Source: Mesonia sediminis (GTDB lineage Bacteria > Bacteroidota > Bacteroidia > Flavobacteriales > Flavobacteriaceae). From it: a stretch of 64,000 nucleotides of DNA. The translations under genes and the position numbers were made by a program. Shown here piece by piece: positions 18,713 through 26,215 of the stretch. Numbering within the stretch: the first letter of the stretch is position 1; every line of letters starts with the position of its first letter. Location: the NCBI RefSeq assembly GCF_042684705.1, contig NZ_JBHULZ010000023.1, positions 434,001-498,000 of the forward strand, given 5' to 3'. Under the pieces are notes generated by a model. That model had not been told where the DNA came from. It saw nothing but the letters and a program-made list of their open reading frames with translations, and ran no database searches.

Positions 18713-19273
18713 CTATTGGAAATTTAGAGGTTTAAATTGTTTGGCATAAGACTTGAAATCGAAAATTGCCAGTTCAATTTTTTCGTCCGCTTTATATTTC
18801 GTGTTGATAGTCATTGGTGATGGAGGACTTGGATTACCAGATTTGTTTATTCTAAACGCAAAGTAATTCAGTCCGTGTTTGTCGAGCTTGTCGTAAATAG
18901 CATAAATACTTGCTGCAAAATATGGTTTCGCTTTGATATCATCGCCCCAACCAAGAAGAACGTCCTGTATATTCAATTCTTTTGATGATACAAGCGTATC
19001 AATTGCTTGGATGTTTTTCCAAAACAGATTTTCATCTGCTTGGTTGTCCAATTTATAGCCTTTTGGATTTCGAGTAGGATAGAGGTTTGCCATTAGCCAT
19101 CCATCATATCCATTATCATTTGCAATCCGCTCAACGTTCCTCGTTGTTCCGTCAAGATTTAATTCGTTCGCTGTGTTTGGGTTCAGTCCGATGCACAATA
19201 AATTTCGTTTTCCCTTTTTTCCGAGTGCAAATCTTTTTTCGTTATCGTTTTCGGGAAGGCAATAGTATTTCAT
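18713..19273 (-). CDS. DUF1643-family protein
   Basis: A 186-aa cytosolic protein with the DUF1643 signature: LLCIGLNPNTAN, then DGTTRNVERIANDNGYDGWLMANLYPTR. The C-terminal region is GWGDDIK...HGLNYFAFRINKSGNPSPPSP. The family is common on mobile DNA, and its biochemical activity is not established. It sits alone between a family B and a family A spacer, as expected for a cassette gene. The ATG at 19273 directly precedes the conserved start. Confidence 0.85.
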   Translation of the reverse strand: MKYYCLPENDNEKRFALGKKGKRNLLCIGLNPNTANELNLDGTTRNVERIANDNGYDGWLMANLYPTRNPKGYKLDNQADENLFWKNIQAIDTLVSSKELNIQDVLLGWGDDIKAKPYFAASIYAIYDKLDKHGLNYFAFRINKSGNPSPPSPMTINTKYKADEKIELAIFDFKSYAKQFKPLNFQ

Positions 19274-19307
19274 TTAGTTCATTGGTTTTTTGGTTTGCGT
19301 AAATGCA

Positions 19308-19440
19308 GTACAACGGCTTCGTATAACCGTCAGTTACGGGTTAATTAGCGTTTACTTTCGTTTTGACACAGACGTTAGCAATTCCGAGTGGATTCGGACG
19401 TAGTCGAATCCGCCGTAATTGCGGTTATACATTGTTGTAC
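19308..19440 (-). repeat. attC-like site, family A copy 2 (complete box structure)
   Basis: Outer boxes GTACAAC (19308-19314) and GTTGTAC (19434-19440) are exact complements. Inner boxes GTATAACCG (19321-19329) and CGGTTATAC (19422-19430) are exact complements. The spacers between outer and inner boxes are 6 and 3 nt. The centre is an imperfect hairpin with bulged bases. This R-L-L-R plan with unequal spacers is the hallmark of attC sites, but the outer boxes do not fully match the RYYYAAC/GTTRRRY consensus. Confidence 0.6.
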
Positions 19441-19448
19441 ACTGGCTT

Positions 19449-19928
19449 TTATTTTTTCCATTCTTTAATTTCAGAATTTAAAACTCCAAGACCGATTTTA
19501 CCAGAATTTATATCAATTAGTTTTTTAAGTTTTTTTTCTACTTCTTCATTGGTAATATCCTTAAATATAAATCCTTTAACACCATTTCTCGGTTTTGCCT
19601 TAACTAAACCTTGTAAACTTGGATTTGGTAAATGGTTAGATACAATTCCGTGAGCAATTAATCTCCGAAATTCATTACAGTCAGAAATTTTCCCGTCAAT
19701 TTTATTCCATAGTTTTGATAATTCCGAATTATCCTTTAATCCGTTTCTAATTCGTTTACGTTTATCATCCAAGTTAAGCCCAATTATATCAGGTTTTAGT
19801 GGGTTTTCTTGAGTTCCATTTTCTAAATACGAAACCATAACACCTAGACCAAATTCAATTTCGGAAAATGTAAGTATAAATTCACCTACGTTCTTTTTAA
19901 AAATATCATTAAGGTCAAAAGGATTCAT
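19449..19928 (-). CDS. Hypothetical HEPN-like helical protein (cassette gene)
   Basis: A 159-aa protein, mostly helical and without a signal peptide. The segment CNEFRRLIAHGIV contains an RX4H arrangement like the catalytic motif of HEPN-type RNases, preceded by a helix-rich N-terminus (FILTFSEIEFGLG). That pattern is short and could be coincidental. It is a lone gene with a family A site on its 3' side and a family B site upstream, so it may be a stand-alone toxin-like or stress cassette. The function is not established. Confidence 0.65.
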   Translation of the reverse strand: MNPFDLNDIFKKNVGEFILTFSEIEFGLGVMVSYLENGTQENPLKPDIIGLNLDDKRKRIRNGLKDNSELSKLWNKIDGKISDCNEFRRLIAHGIVSNHLPNPSLQGLVKAKPRNGVKGFIFKDITNEEVEKKLKKLIDINSGKIGLGVLNSEIKEWKK

Positions 19929-19946
19929 TTTTTTTTCAGCTTGTGT

Positions 19947-20110
19947 ACAACTCGTTATATCATCTCAAATATACACTTTTAATACAATTTTTTACTGGAT
20001 AAAGAATAACAAGGTTATTGTGGCGAAAATCTAGTAGGTTCAGCATTAACCTATCGAGGCAGACTTGGTTAATAGGCCAAGCAACGCGATGCAATAGACC
20101 AGCAACGGGG
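19947..20110 (-). repeat. attC-like spacer, family B copy 2
   Basis: It begins ACAACTCGTTATATC, contains the shared AAATATACACTTTTAATAC and TTTTTTACTGGATAAAG words, and the imperfect hairpin AGGTTATTGTGG / CATTAACCT. It ends exactly at the stop of the CHAP-domain gene. Confidence 0.55.
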
Positions 20111-20695
20111 CTATTTTCTTAACCAACCTAAAATTCGGTCGTTTTTTATTTTCCATTTTCCGTTTTTATTTATCAATTCATATTTTTCTCTTGAACTTCC
20201 AAAAGGTCCTGGATTTTGCTGAATAATCTCAACTTTATTTTCTGTTACCTTAGAAACAATTGAAACGTGTCCGTATTTATTTAGCCTTGTTGCAGCGTAA
20301 ACCAGTAAATCATTTACTTTGGGTTTGGATTCACTTGGATTATTAAACTGCCTTAATTTTCGTTGTATGTTTATTTTTCCGTCCTTAATTTGTGGGTTGA
20401 AAAAGTCTTTTGCGTGTCCATAAGAATCAGGCATTTTATGGTTTAACTCTTCATAATAATATCGTTTAACGAATTCTACACATTGGTATTTCAGTCCAAG
20501 ATTATACCCATCTTTTGCTAATGCTCTTCCGTCCACATTTCCAACTCGTCCATTATAATAAACGGCAACACCATTAAGACTATCAATTTTTTGTCCGACT
20601 TCATAATTCGGATTCAGATTTATTTTTTTAGATAAGAAGAACCCAATAGTAAGTAAAATAAGAATTCCAATTATAAGTAAAAGTCGTTTTTTCAA
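20111..20695 (-). CDS. Membrane-anchored CHAP-domain amidohydrolase/peptidase
   Basis: A 194-aa protein with an N-terminal membrane anchor or signal (residues 5-22) and a CHAP (NlpC/P60-superfamily) domain. The catalytic Cys is in LKYQCVEFVKRYY and the catalytic His in NKYGHVSIVSKV, with a following acidic/Asn position in EIIQQNPG. It resembles the amidase half of glutathionylspermidine synthetase-type proteins and would cleave peptide amide bonds, probably in cell wall or polyamine conjugates. It is a lone cassette gene between family B spacers. Confidence 0.82.
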   Translation of the reverse strand: MKKRLLLIIGILILLTIGFFLSKKINLNPNYEVGQKIDSLNGVAVYYNGRVGNVDGRALAKDGYNLGLKYQCVEFVKRYYYEELNHKMPDSYGHAKDFFNPQIKDGKINIQRKLRQFNNPSESKPKVNDLLVYAATRLNKYGHVSIVSKVTENKVEIIQQNPGPFGSSREKYELINKNGKWKIKNDRILGWLRK

Positions 20696-20726
20696 TTCGT
20701 TCGAAGTGTTTTTTTAGGTATTATTT

Positions 20727-20814
20727 ACAACTCGTTATTTCCACTCAAATATACACTTTTAATCAATTTTTTACTGGATGGAGTTCTGCAGAGTTTTCAG
20801 GGAAGTCAACAGGA
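20727..20814 (-). repeat. attC-like spacer, family B copy 3, cut by an IS fragment
   Basis: It begins ACAACTCGTTATTTCC, continues through TTTTTTACTGGATGGAG and GTTTTCAGGGAAGTCAAC, and then switches into the transposase remnant. The same words continue uninterrupted at 21915-21960, so the break here marks the insertion or deletion point. Confidence 0.55.
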
Positions 20815-21084
20815 TCCAAAACGCTTTTGTAGAGCGCTTCAACAGCTCATATAGAAGAGGGGTTCTAAACAAGTATACTTTTGAAAACCTAGATCAGGTT
20901 CGAGAGCAAACTAAAATTTGGATGGAGGATTACATCCATAAAAGACCACACGATAGCTTAGGTAAAGTTTCGCCTGTAAAATTCGCAAAACTTAATTCCT
21001 CTTGGGCTAGCCGAAGAGGAATTAAAAAACAAATAAATATGTAATTTTGAAAAACTAAGCAGTTCTAATTAGGGGAAGCTTACA
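20815..21084 (+). mobile_element. IS3-family insertion sequence remnant (3' end of orfB)
   Basis: The plus-strand frame ending at 21044 encodes the last third of an IS3-type transposase: QNAFVERFNSSYRRGVLNKY, then KRPHDSLGKVSPVKF. Only the third catalytic acidic residue (E of VERFN) remains; the two Asp and the HTH half are missing. The right end GGGGAAGCTTACA (to 21084) looks like an IS3-type terminal repeat. The upstream part of the reading frame is spacer sequence, so the apparent start at 20778 is not a real start. The element is dead. Confidence 0.75.
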
Positions 21085-21230
21085 TTCTTCATTGACATAA
21101 AATTTAGAGTCACTTGGAATTGAGCTAATTAATGTTGTGCTAGAACAACTAGGAACTAATATTGTTAACTTTAAATCCGAGAAATAAATTGCAATATTTT
21201 ATTTATCATATCTATTAAATTTAAATTTAA

Positions 21231-21280
21231 AAAGTGAGTTTTATAAGACAATTTAATATCTTAAAAAACTCACTTTCTTT
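21231..21280 (-). terminator. Strong hairpin terminator (bidirectional)
   Basis: Perfect 12-bp arms AAAGTGAGTTTT (21231-21242) and AAAACTCACTTT (21265-21276), flanked by A and T runs on both sides. It ends 12-16 nt from the stop of the lipoprotein gene on the minus strand. Confidence 0.75.
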
Positions 21281-21291
21281 ATGATGTAGTT

Positions 21292-21648
21292 TTATTTGAA
21301 TTCAACTATATCGGCGCTAACATAACATTTCACTGTATTTACAATACCTAAAAAACTTGAATATTTAAAATCAACACTCAAATTTGCAATAGCTTGGTTG
21401 TTTTGTAGAGAATTATTCTCTAACATTTTTGTTTTAGCTTCATTTACAATTGCTTCTCTTTTCATTCCTCCAATACCTAGAACATAGGTTGCTTGAGACA
21501 TTCCCTGAACATTCTTTTTGGCGTAAATAAAATTATTTGAGCTCAAAGAAGCAGAATCTGACATCATTCCAGATAAACCTGCTGCACAACTTGAAAATAA
21601 AAGTGCAGTTGACAAAATAAACATTGATTTTAAGATAATTTTTTTCAT
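21292..21648 (-). CDS. Small lipoprotein (DUF6567-like)
   Basis: A 118-aa lipoprotein with a signal peptide and lipobox LFSSC (Cys at 21). The mature domain contains TYVLGIGGMKREAIVNEAK and SVDFKYSSFLGIVNTVKC, a pattern I associate with small Bacteroidota lipoproteins such as DUF6567. It would be anchored in the outer or inner membrane. The gene has its own strong terminator, unlike a typical promoterless cassette, and a family B spacer lies upstream. The function is unknown. Confidence 0.75.
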   Translation of the reverse strand: MKKIILKSMFILSTALLFSSCAAGLSGMMSDSASLSSNNFIYAKKNVQGMSQATYVLGIGGMKREAIVNEAKTKMLENNSLQNNQAIANLSVDFKYSSFLGIVNTVKCYVSADIVEFK

Positions 21649-21867
21649 AATTATATTTTTGACATTAATATCCTACTCTTTAGGTTTTTCGGCTTCACCT
21701 CGTTTATTATAGTGGTTTCTGAACTCCACTTAAAGTTAAATTAAATCATTCATTAAACGTATATAATGCTTAAATCTTTAAATTATTTACAGGATTGCTT
21801 TTTAAATTTTATTTAAGAATTTGTCCATAGCATTTTAAATTCTTAAATCTTTTTCTTAACTTACCCA
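21649..21867. other. Spacer upstream of the small lipoprotein gene
   Basis: AT-rich, and holds no open frame of note. It presumably contains the lipoprotein promoter. Confidence 0.4.
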
Positions 21868-21990
21868 TAGCTGTTTATATCAACTCAACTATACCCTTTT
21901 AATACAATTTTTTACTGGATGGAGTTCTGCAGAGTTTTCAGGGAAGCCAACAGGACCCGCTGTACCGGCCACACGAAGGCTTAGTTGTTC
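21868..21990 (-). repeat. attC-like spacer, family B copy 4
   Basis: Left arm TATATCAACTCAACTATAC, shared middle TTTTTTACTGGATGGAG, right arm GCTGTACCGGCCACACGAAG then GCTTAGTTGTT. The right-arm AGTTGT is complementary to the ACAACT of other left arms. It abuts the stop of the next lipoprotein gene. Confidence 0.55.
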
Positions 21991-21997
21991 CCCCTAG

Positions 21998-22456
21998 TTA
22001 TTTAGCGTATTCGATTTCGATGATTTTGTCTTTGACCATTAATATTTCCGCTTTATCCTCTTCTGGGTAAATAAAGACTAGTTTTCTTTTTTTTTCATCT
22101 CCTTTTCGGATATAAGAATCTATTTTACCCCACACATTTATGGGTCCAACAGCCATTGACCATTCAGCTATATGCTTGGTTTTTGTTCTCGGATTTAATA
22201 GAACAAAATGGTCGAAATCCAATTCTTGTTTTTCATCCAGTTCGTTTTTTAGTGTCAAGTAAACAAACACAAATTTATTTCCACGACTTGTATTATAGGA
22301 TCCGTTTCCGTGCGCAACGCTATTCCCTTCCTCAATTTTATCAATTGTAAAATTGATGCTATTAGTATAATCATAAGTTTTTGGGACAACCTTGTAAGAT
22401 GTGTAACACGATGTTGCTAAGAGCCCAATAAAAAATAATAGTAAAATTTTTTTCAT
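21998..22456 (-). CDS. Hypothetical lipoprotein (cassette gene)
   Basis: The start is the ATG at 22456 (MKKILLLFFIGLLATSC), giving 152 aa with a lipobox LATSC. A longer frame to 22501 has a non-signal N-terminus and runs into the spacer. The mature part is a beta-rich domain (FVFVYLTLKNELDEKQELDF ... KRKLVFIYPEE) similar in feel to DUF4352-type extracellular domains, but I cannot assign a family. It is a lone cassette gene between two family B spacers. Confidence 0.7.
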   Translation of the reverse strand: MKKILLLFFIGLLATSCYTSYKVVPKTYDYTNSINFTIDKIEEGNSVAHGNGSYNTSRGNKFVFVYLTLKNELDEKQELDFDHFVLLNPRTKTKHIAEWSMAVGPINVWGKIDSYIRKGDEKKRKLVFIYPEEDKAEILMVKDKIIEIEYAK

Positions 22457-22469
22457 TTTTGTTTTTCTA

Positions 22470-22620
22470 ATTATTGCCAACTGATAACATCTAATCAACA
22501 TACACTCTTAATACACTTTATACTGGATAAGTGCAAAAAGTTATTGAAGTGAAAATTTAGCAGGTTCACCAATAGCCTGTCAAGGTTGACTTAAATTTCA
22601 AGTCAAGGAGAACACGTTAA
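22470..22620 (-). repeat. attC-like spacer, family B copy 5, fused to the multicopy repeat unit
   Basis: It begins TTGCCAACTGATAAC, has the shared ATACACTCTTAATAC and TATACTGGATAAG words, and contains the stem-loop TTGACTT-AAATTTC-AAGTCAA near 22587-22607. It leads straight into the decayed copy of the 224-aa gene. Confidence 0.5.
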
Positions 22621-22715
22621 AATCGGGTACCAGAAAGAGCATTTTGTTTGTATTCCCAAAAATATATAACTTTTTAGAAATATGTTATTATTTACAGAGA
22701 TTTTATTAAATAGCA

Positions 22716-23240
22716 TTAGGTTTTATGTTTATTTAAGAAGCAGGTGGTATCGTTTTCAAGGTCTTGTTTTAAATATGCTAATGCCTCCCTCCTCCTGGAA
22801 ATGGTGATTTCACAAAGCTGAAATCAAGTATTTTCTGGTAAATGAATTGCTCTCCTAAAAAACGAACTAAGTGCTCATAAATTTCATTGATAAAGCTTAC
22901 TGAGTATGGATAAAGACATATTCTGGGCAGTATATCATTACGGCATAACGCCTTGATTCTTCACAGAATTCATTTATAAAATAAGTATGCCCCCCGAACT
23001 GGATTATTAAATTATTTGTTTTGATGCTAGTGGAGTCGTTTTTATTGTCATCTGCTGTGCTATCGGCTTCTTCAAAGGCTGTAATTTCAATTCTTTCTAA
23101 CTTTGGTGGTTATTGAACCAAAGCGACAATAGCTTGTATAAATATTGGGTTTCCTCTGGCATAGAAATTTATAAAAATTTGCGCGTTTACCTAACTAACG
23201 GTAAAGGACAAATATTTGCAATGACAGGTGTAGAAATATT
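22716..23240 (-). pseudogene. Decayed copy 1 of the 224-aa mobile-element gene
   Basis: On the minus strand this is homologous to the intact gene at 61796-62470 through most of its C-terminal two thirds (for example FVKSPFPGVGEP, QDTASLINQIYEHL and MIYCPEYVF in altered form), but several frameshifts and stops break it. Its 3' flank (AAAAATATATAACTTTTT) matches the other copies. The N-terminal third is replaced by the short frame at 23195-23371. Confidence 0.75.
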
Positions 23241-23371
23241 AGCCTAAGTGCAATCTGATCATAAAAATTGGGGCCGGATTTATTTTTGGCTGTTTCAATA
23301 TCAATTGCTAATTTAATAAGCTTCTCTAGATTTGCTACAGCTTCATAAATAAAATCCTTATTGCGGTACAT
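23195..23371 (-). CDS. Short ORF with conserved start, joined to the decayed copy
   Basis: A 58-codon frame beginning MYRNKDFIYEAVANLEKL and continuing DIETAKNKSGP. A second copy (56140-56265) has the same start but a frameshift in an A run. The conserved ATG, upstream inverted repeat GTTCA..TGAAC and copy conservation suggest the 5' end of a once longer gene. The start recalls the N-terminus of some restriction or AbiEi-like proteins, but this is too short to assign. Confidence 0.4.
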   Translation of the reverse strand: MYRNKDFIYEAVANLEKLIKLAIDIETAKNKSGPNFYDQIALRLIFLHLSLQIFVLYR

Positions 23372-23411
23372 AGTTTTTTGTTCATTTTTTTTAAGTGTTC
23401 AGTGACAATGA

Positions 23412-23714
23412 ACTTTGGTATATAATGAACTTAGGAAGAATAAGAATGGCAAAGTCTAAATAATGGATATTTATGTTGTAGGCTTCCCAAAATCAAGAAT
23501 AACCGCATAAAGTGGTAGTCATTAAGGATTCAATATTCAAGGAGGTGAATATTTAAACACTTAAGATATTCTAAACCTAGCGATAAGACAAGAAGTGGGT
23601 TTAACCTTCCCTAAAAGAGCAGCACACTAAAAGAATAATCCCCATAGTACCAAGCGACAAACAGGTGGATTTGTTAACATTGCGTTCATGTTAGACTCCC
23701 GAAAAAAAGAAGTC
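23412..23714. other. Spacer of about 300 bp with no recognisable gene
   Basis: Only short frames are present. It ends at a family B right arm. Confidence 0.4.
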
Positions 23715-23743
23715 AGGACAGGCTGTACCGGCTATGCGAAGGT
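23712..23743 (-). repeat. Right arm of a family B spacer
   Basis: GACAGGCTGTACCGGCTATG followed by CGAAGGTTTAGTTATT, homologous to 21958-21990. It abuts the stop of the RDD gene. The left arm has been separated from it by the multicopy unit. Confidence 0.5.
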
Positions 23744-24292
23744 TTAGTTATTGGGTGTATTTTTTTTATTCAACATTGCTTTAATTCTTCTCTTTTTTCG
23801 TTTTGATATAATATAAATGTGTTTTTTTTCCATCTTTTTATCGTAATAATCAAGTGTATCTGCGAGAGCACCTCTTAAAATAGGAAATGAAAAAAATAAT
23901 AAAAAGGAATAAAAATTTCTCTCTACAGATTTTAAAAGAGTCAAATGTTCGCATTTGTCATTAACAACTTCAATCCAAAGAATGAATTTTCCGATGGAAG
24001 AACCAAAAATTGATTCCATAACTGAATTCAAAAAAATTAAAAAAAATGGTAGGAAATAAACAGTTGGAGTTAATTTTATAACATCATTTTTTATTAATAA
24101 ATACAGCAAAAAAATTCCGATTAAAATGTCTAAAATTTTCGCAAATAACCTATAACTATCATTTTTTATATTTGGATCGTACTTTAATTCAAATTCAATT
24201 TTTTCGTAGACTCGTTTTCCATCTATTATTTTTTTAGTTGGTCTGTTTACTTTTCGAAATTCTGTTAGTTCAGATATTTTCAACAAATTCAA
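23744..24292 (-). CDS. RDD-family-like membrane protein (cassette gene)
   Basis: A 182-aa protein with three hydrophobic segments (about 55-68, 76-92 and 128-142). The arrangement RLFAKILDILIGIFLL ... FGSSIGKFILWIEVV is typical of RDD proteins, with the Arg and the two Asp-like positions around the first helix and the GKxILWIEVV segment after the second. RDD proteins are thought to act in transport or stress, with no firm general function. It is a lone cassette gene between family B spacers. Confidence 0.72.
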   Translation of the reverse strand: MNLLKISELTEFRKVNRPTKKIIDGKRVYEKIEFELKYDPNIKNDSYRLFAKILDILIGIFLLYLLIKNDVIKLTPTVYFLPFFLIFLNSVMESIFGSSIGKFILWIEVVNDKCEHLTLLKSVERNFYSFLLFFSFPILRGALADTLDYYDKKMEKKHIYIISKRKKRRIKAMLNKKNTPNN

Positions 24293-24298
24293 ATTTTG

Positions 24299-24488
24299 CC
24301 TAACTCGTTACATCATCTCAAATATACACTTTTAATACAATTTTTACTGGATAAAGAATAACAAGGTGATTGTGGCGAAAAGCTATTAGGTTCGCCAATC
24401 GCCTGTCGAGGCTGACTTGGTTTATTAAGTAAGGTGAACACGATGCAATTGTGCAGCAGCGGGGGCCGCGCGAAGGCTTAATTATTAT
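24299..24488 (-). repeat. attC-like spacer, family B copy 6 (consensus box GTTAGGC)
   Basis: On the minus strand it ends CGAGTTAGGC, where GTTAGGC fits the GTTRRRY consensus of attC R' boxes. It has the shared CAAATATACACTTTTAATAC word, a hairpin AGGTGATTGTGGCG / CGCCAATCGCCT, and the right arm GCGCGAAGGCTTAATTATT. Confidence 0.6.
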
Positions 24489-24499
24489 GTTAAGTTTTT

Positions 24500-25066
24500 T
24501 TATTTTTTCTCAAAGTAAGCTTTTACTTCAGAGTAATAATCTTCACCGTATTGTTTATAAAATTCACCGTTTGGTTTAATGATTAAAAATCCAGCACAAT
24601 TTTGATGTTCCGTAAAAACATTTTCATAGAAGAAGCCTGAATCCATTATAAATTCAGGCATTTGCTCATAAATCTCTTTGTTATATGAATCTTTAGCATA
24701 AACAAAGAAATCAACTGCATTAAAATTAGAACTCATTCTTGAAGAGATTCTAATTCGATTATTAGCTACTTGTTTGTTGTTTTTAACACTGTAACCAACA
24801 TATATACAATTTGGTGCTTTTTGGTTATAATTTATTAGAATTGACTTGTCATTTGGAATTGTAGTTTTTAATTCTACTTCCAATCTTTTAATCAGTTCTT
24901 TGTATTCATGTTTATTTAAGGTTCCTGAGTAAGCTGTTCTGCTTTTCTTGTATTTGGTATTTGGTTGGGTGTTTACATTAGTATTAGTAAAATCTTTATT
25001 AGTTCCGCAGGAGATGAATAAAATGCTGAAAATTAAATAGATTACTTTTTTTAATATTTTGTTCAT
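24500..25066 (-). CDS. Hypothetical lipoprotein (cassette gene)
   Basis: I place the start at ATG 25066 (MNKILKKVIYLIFSILFISC), giving 188 aa with lipobox LFISC. The longer frame from 25093 adds a non-signal leader. The mature domain has an alpha/beta pattern with YVGYSVKNNKQ and HQNCAGFLIIKPNGEFYKQYG. I do not recognise the family. It is a lone gene between two family B spacers. Confidence 0.72.
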   Translation of the reverse strand: MNKILKKVIYLIFSILFISCGTNKDFTNTNVNTQPNTKYKKSRTAYSGTLNKHEYKELIKRLEVELKTTIPNDKSILINYNQKAPNCIYVGYSVKNNKQVANNRIRISSRMSSNFNAVDFFVYAKDSYNKEIYEQMPEFIMDSGFFYENVFTEHQNCAGFLIIKPNGEFYKQYGEDYYSEVKAYFEKK

Positions 25067-25103
25067 AGACTTTGATTTAATCAAATTAAGCACATCCGGT
25101 TTT

Positions 25104-25212
25104 TCAACTCAATTATGCACTTTAAATACAATTATTTGTTGGATAAAATCAGCAAGGTTTAGGTCACGCACGGGAGCAGGTGCACAGGCCACAAGAAGGT
25201 TTAGTTGTTGGC
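25104..25212 (-). repeat. attC-like spacer, family B copy 7 (short form)
   Basis: Left arm TCAACTCAATTATGCAC, then TTAAATACAATTATTTGTTGGA, shortened middle, right arm CACAGGCCACAAGAAGG then TTTAGTTGTTGG. Only about 109 bp long. Confidence 0.5.
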
Positions 25213-25220
25213 AATAGGTT

Positions 25221-26150
25221 TTATTTTATTTCTGTTGTATTTAACAATATTGCAGGGGTCAAAAGTATTCTTTTGTGAGGAGTTTTAAACAAGTAATTTG
25301 CAAAATCATATTTAATCCTTAAATTACTATTTGTTAAATTAGCTGACTGTTCAGAGGTTGTTGTATTAAAAGTTTTGGAATAATAATTATTTTCATTGGA
25401 TAATTGAAATTTCAATTTAGTACGATCTTTATTTTTTGGAAGAATTTTTTTATCGTTTTCATCTAAGTAATATAAAGCTTCTATATATACAAATAATTTC
25501 GTGTTTTCTTTGAATAAAATATCCTCTTTGTGTTCAATCTCAATTCTGTTTTTCTGTTTTGAGTTTAAATAGAGGGTATCGGTAGAGTAAATGTTTTGAT
25601 TAAACTGTAGTGTTTGTAAGTTACCAAATGGTAAACTTTCTTCTACTTCAAAAAAGTGAATCTTATAGGCTGTTTTATATTTTACTTTATCTACATAAAA
25701 AATAGTATGATTAATGTTTAAGTTATTTTTGTAATTATGAAAAATAGTACCAAAGGTTAGTTCTGGCATCAATAATCTACTTCTTGAATGTCTAATTCTA
25801 TTTGATTCTCCTAATATAATATATTCGTTTTTTTTTGAAGAGACTACAACATCATCTAATCTTATGTATTCTTTAGTTAAAAAAACAGGTTCGTTCAGGT
25901 TTTCCATTTTTATTATACTTGTTTTATAGCCTGTTTTAATAAACTCTATTTTGTTATACTTAATATTACTAGGAATAACAGTAGCACTATTATTTTTTGT
26001 TACATTGGTGTAAACAATTTTATCGTCATTATAAAGTATAAAAGTAACAGAATCTATTAAATCATACGTATCAGTATCTAAAGCAATAAATTTTTGGCCA
26101 AAAATGTTTAAAGAAAAAAATAATAAAATATAAAAAATTGTTTTCCTCAT
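25221..26150 (-). CDS. Hypothetical exported protein (cassette gene)
   Basis: A 309-aa protein with a signal peptide (about 1-18, ending LNIFGQ). The first mature 80 residues form a beta-rich unit (ALDTDTYDLIDSVTF ... IEFIKTGYKTS) that resembles the carboxypeptidase-regulatory-like or DUF-type plug seen at the start of many Bacteroidota surface proteins. The remainder is Asn/Lys-rich and beta-rich, with no known motif. It may be peripheral to the outer membrane. It has a hairpin terminator-like palindrome upstream belonging to the neighbouring gene. Confidence 0.68.
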   Translation of the reverse strand: MRKTIFYILLFFSLNIFGQKFIALDTDTYDLIDSVTFILYNDDKIVYTNVTKNNSATVIPSNIKYNKIEFIKTGYKTSIIKMENLNEPVFLTKEYIRLDDVVVSSKKNEYIILGESNRIRHSRSRLLMPELTFGTIFHNYKNNLNINHTIFYVDKVKYKTAYKIHFFEVEESLPFGNLQTLQFNQNIYSTDTLYLNSKQKNRIEIEHKEDILFKENTKLFVYIEALYYLDENDKKILPKNKDRTKLKFQLSNENNYYSKTFNTTTSEQSANLTNSNLRIKYDFANYLFKTPHKRILLTPAILLNTTEIK

Positions 26151-26173
26151 TTTATCCTATTTAAGAATAAGCC

Positions 26174-26195
26174 GTACTGTTGAATTCAACAGTAC
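26174..26195 (-). terminator. Perfect 22-nt palindrome, likely terminator of the upstream gene
   Basis: GTACTGTTGAATTCAACAGTAC is perfectly self-complementary and extends to AAGC/GCTT with one mismatch. It lies 21 nt beyond the downstream (second) stop of the gene at 26216-26842, which supports that stop as the original gene end. Confidence 0.55.
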
Positions 26196-26215
26196 AGCTT
26201 TCAGTTCATTATTAT

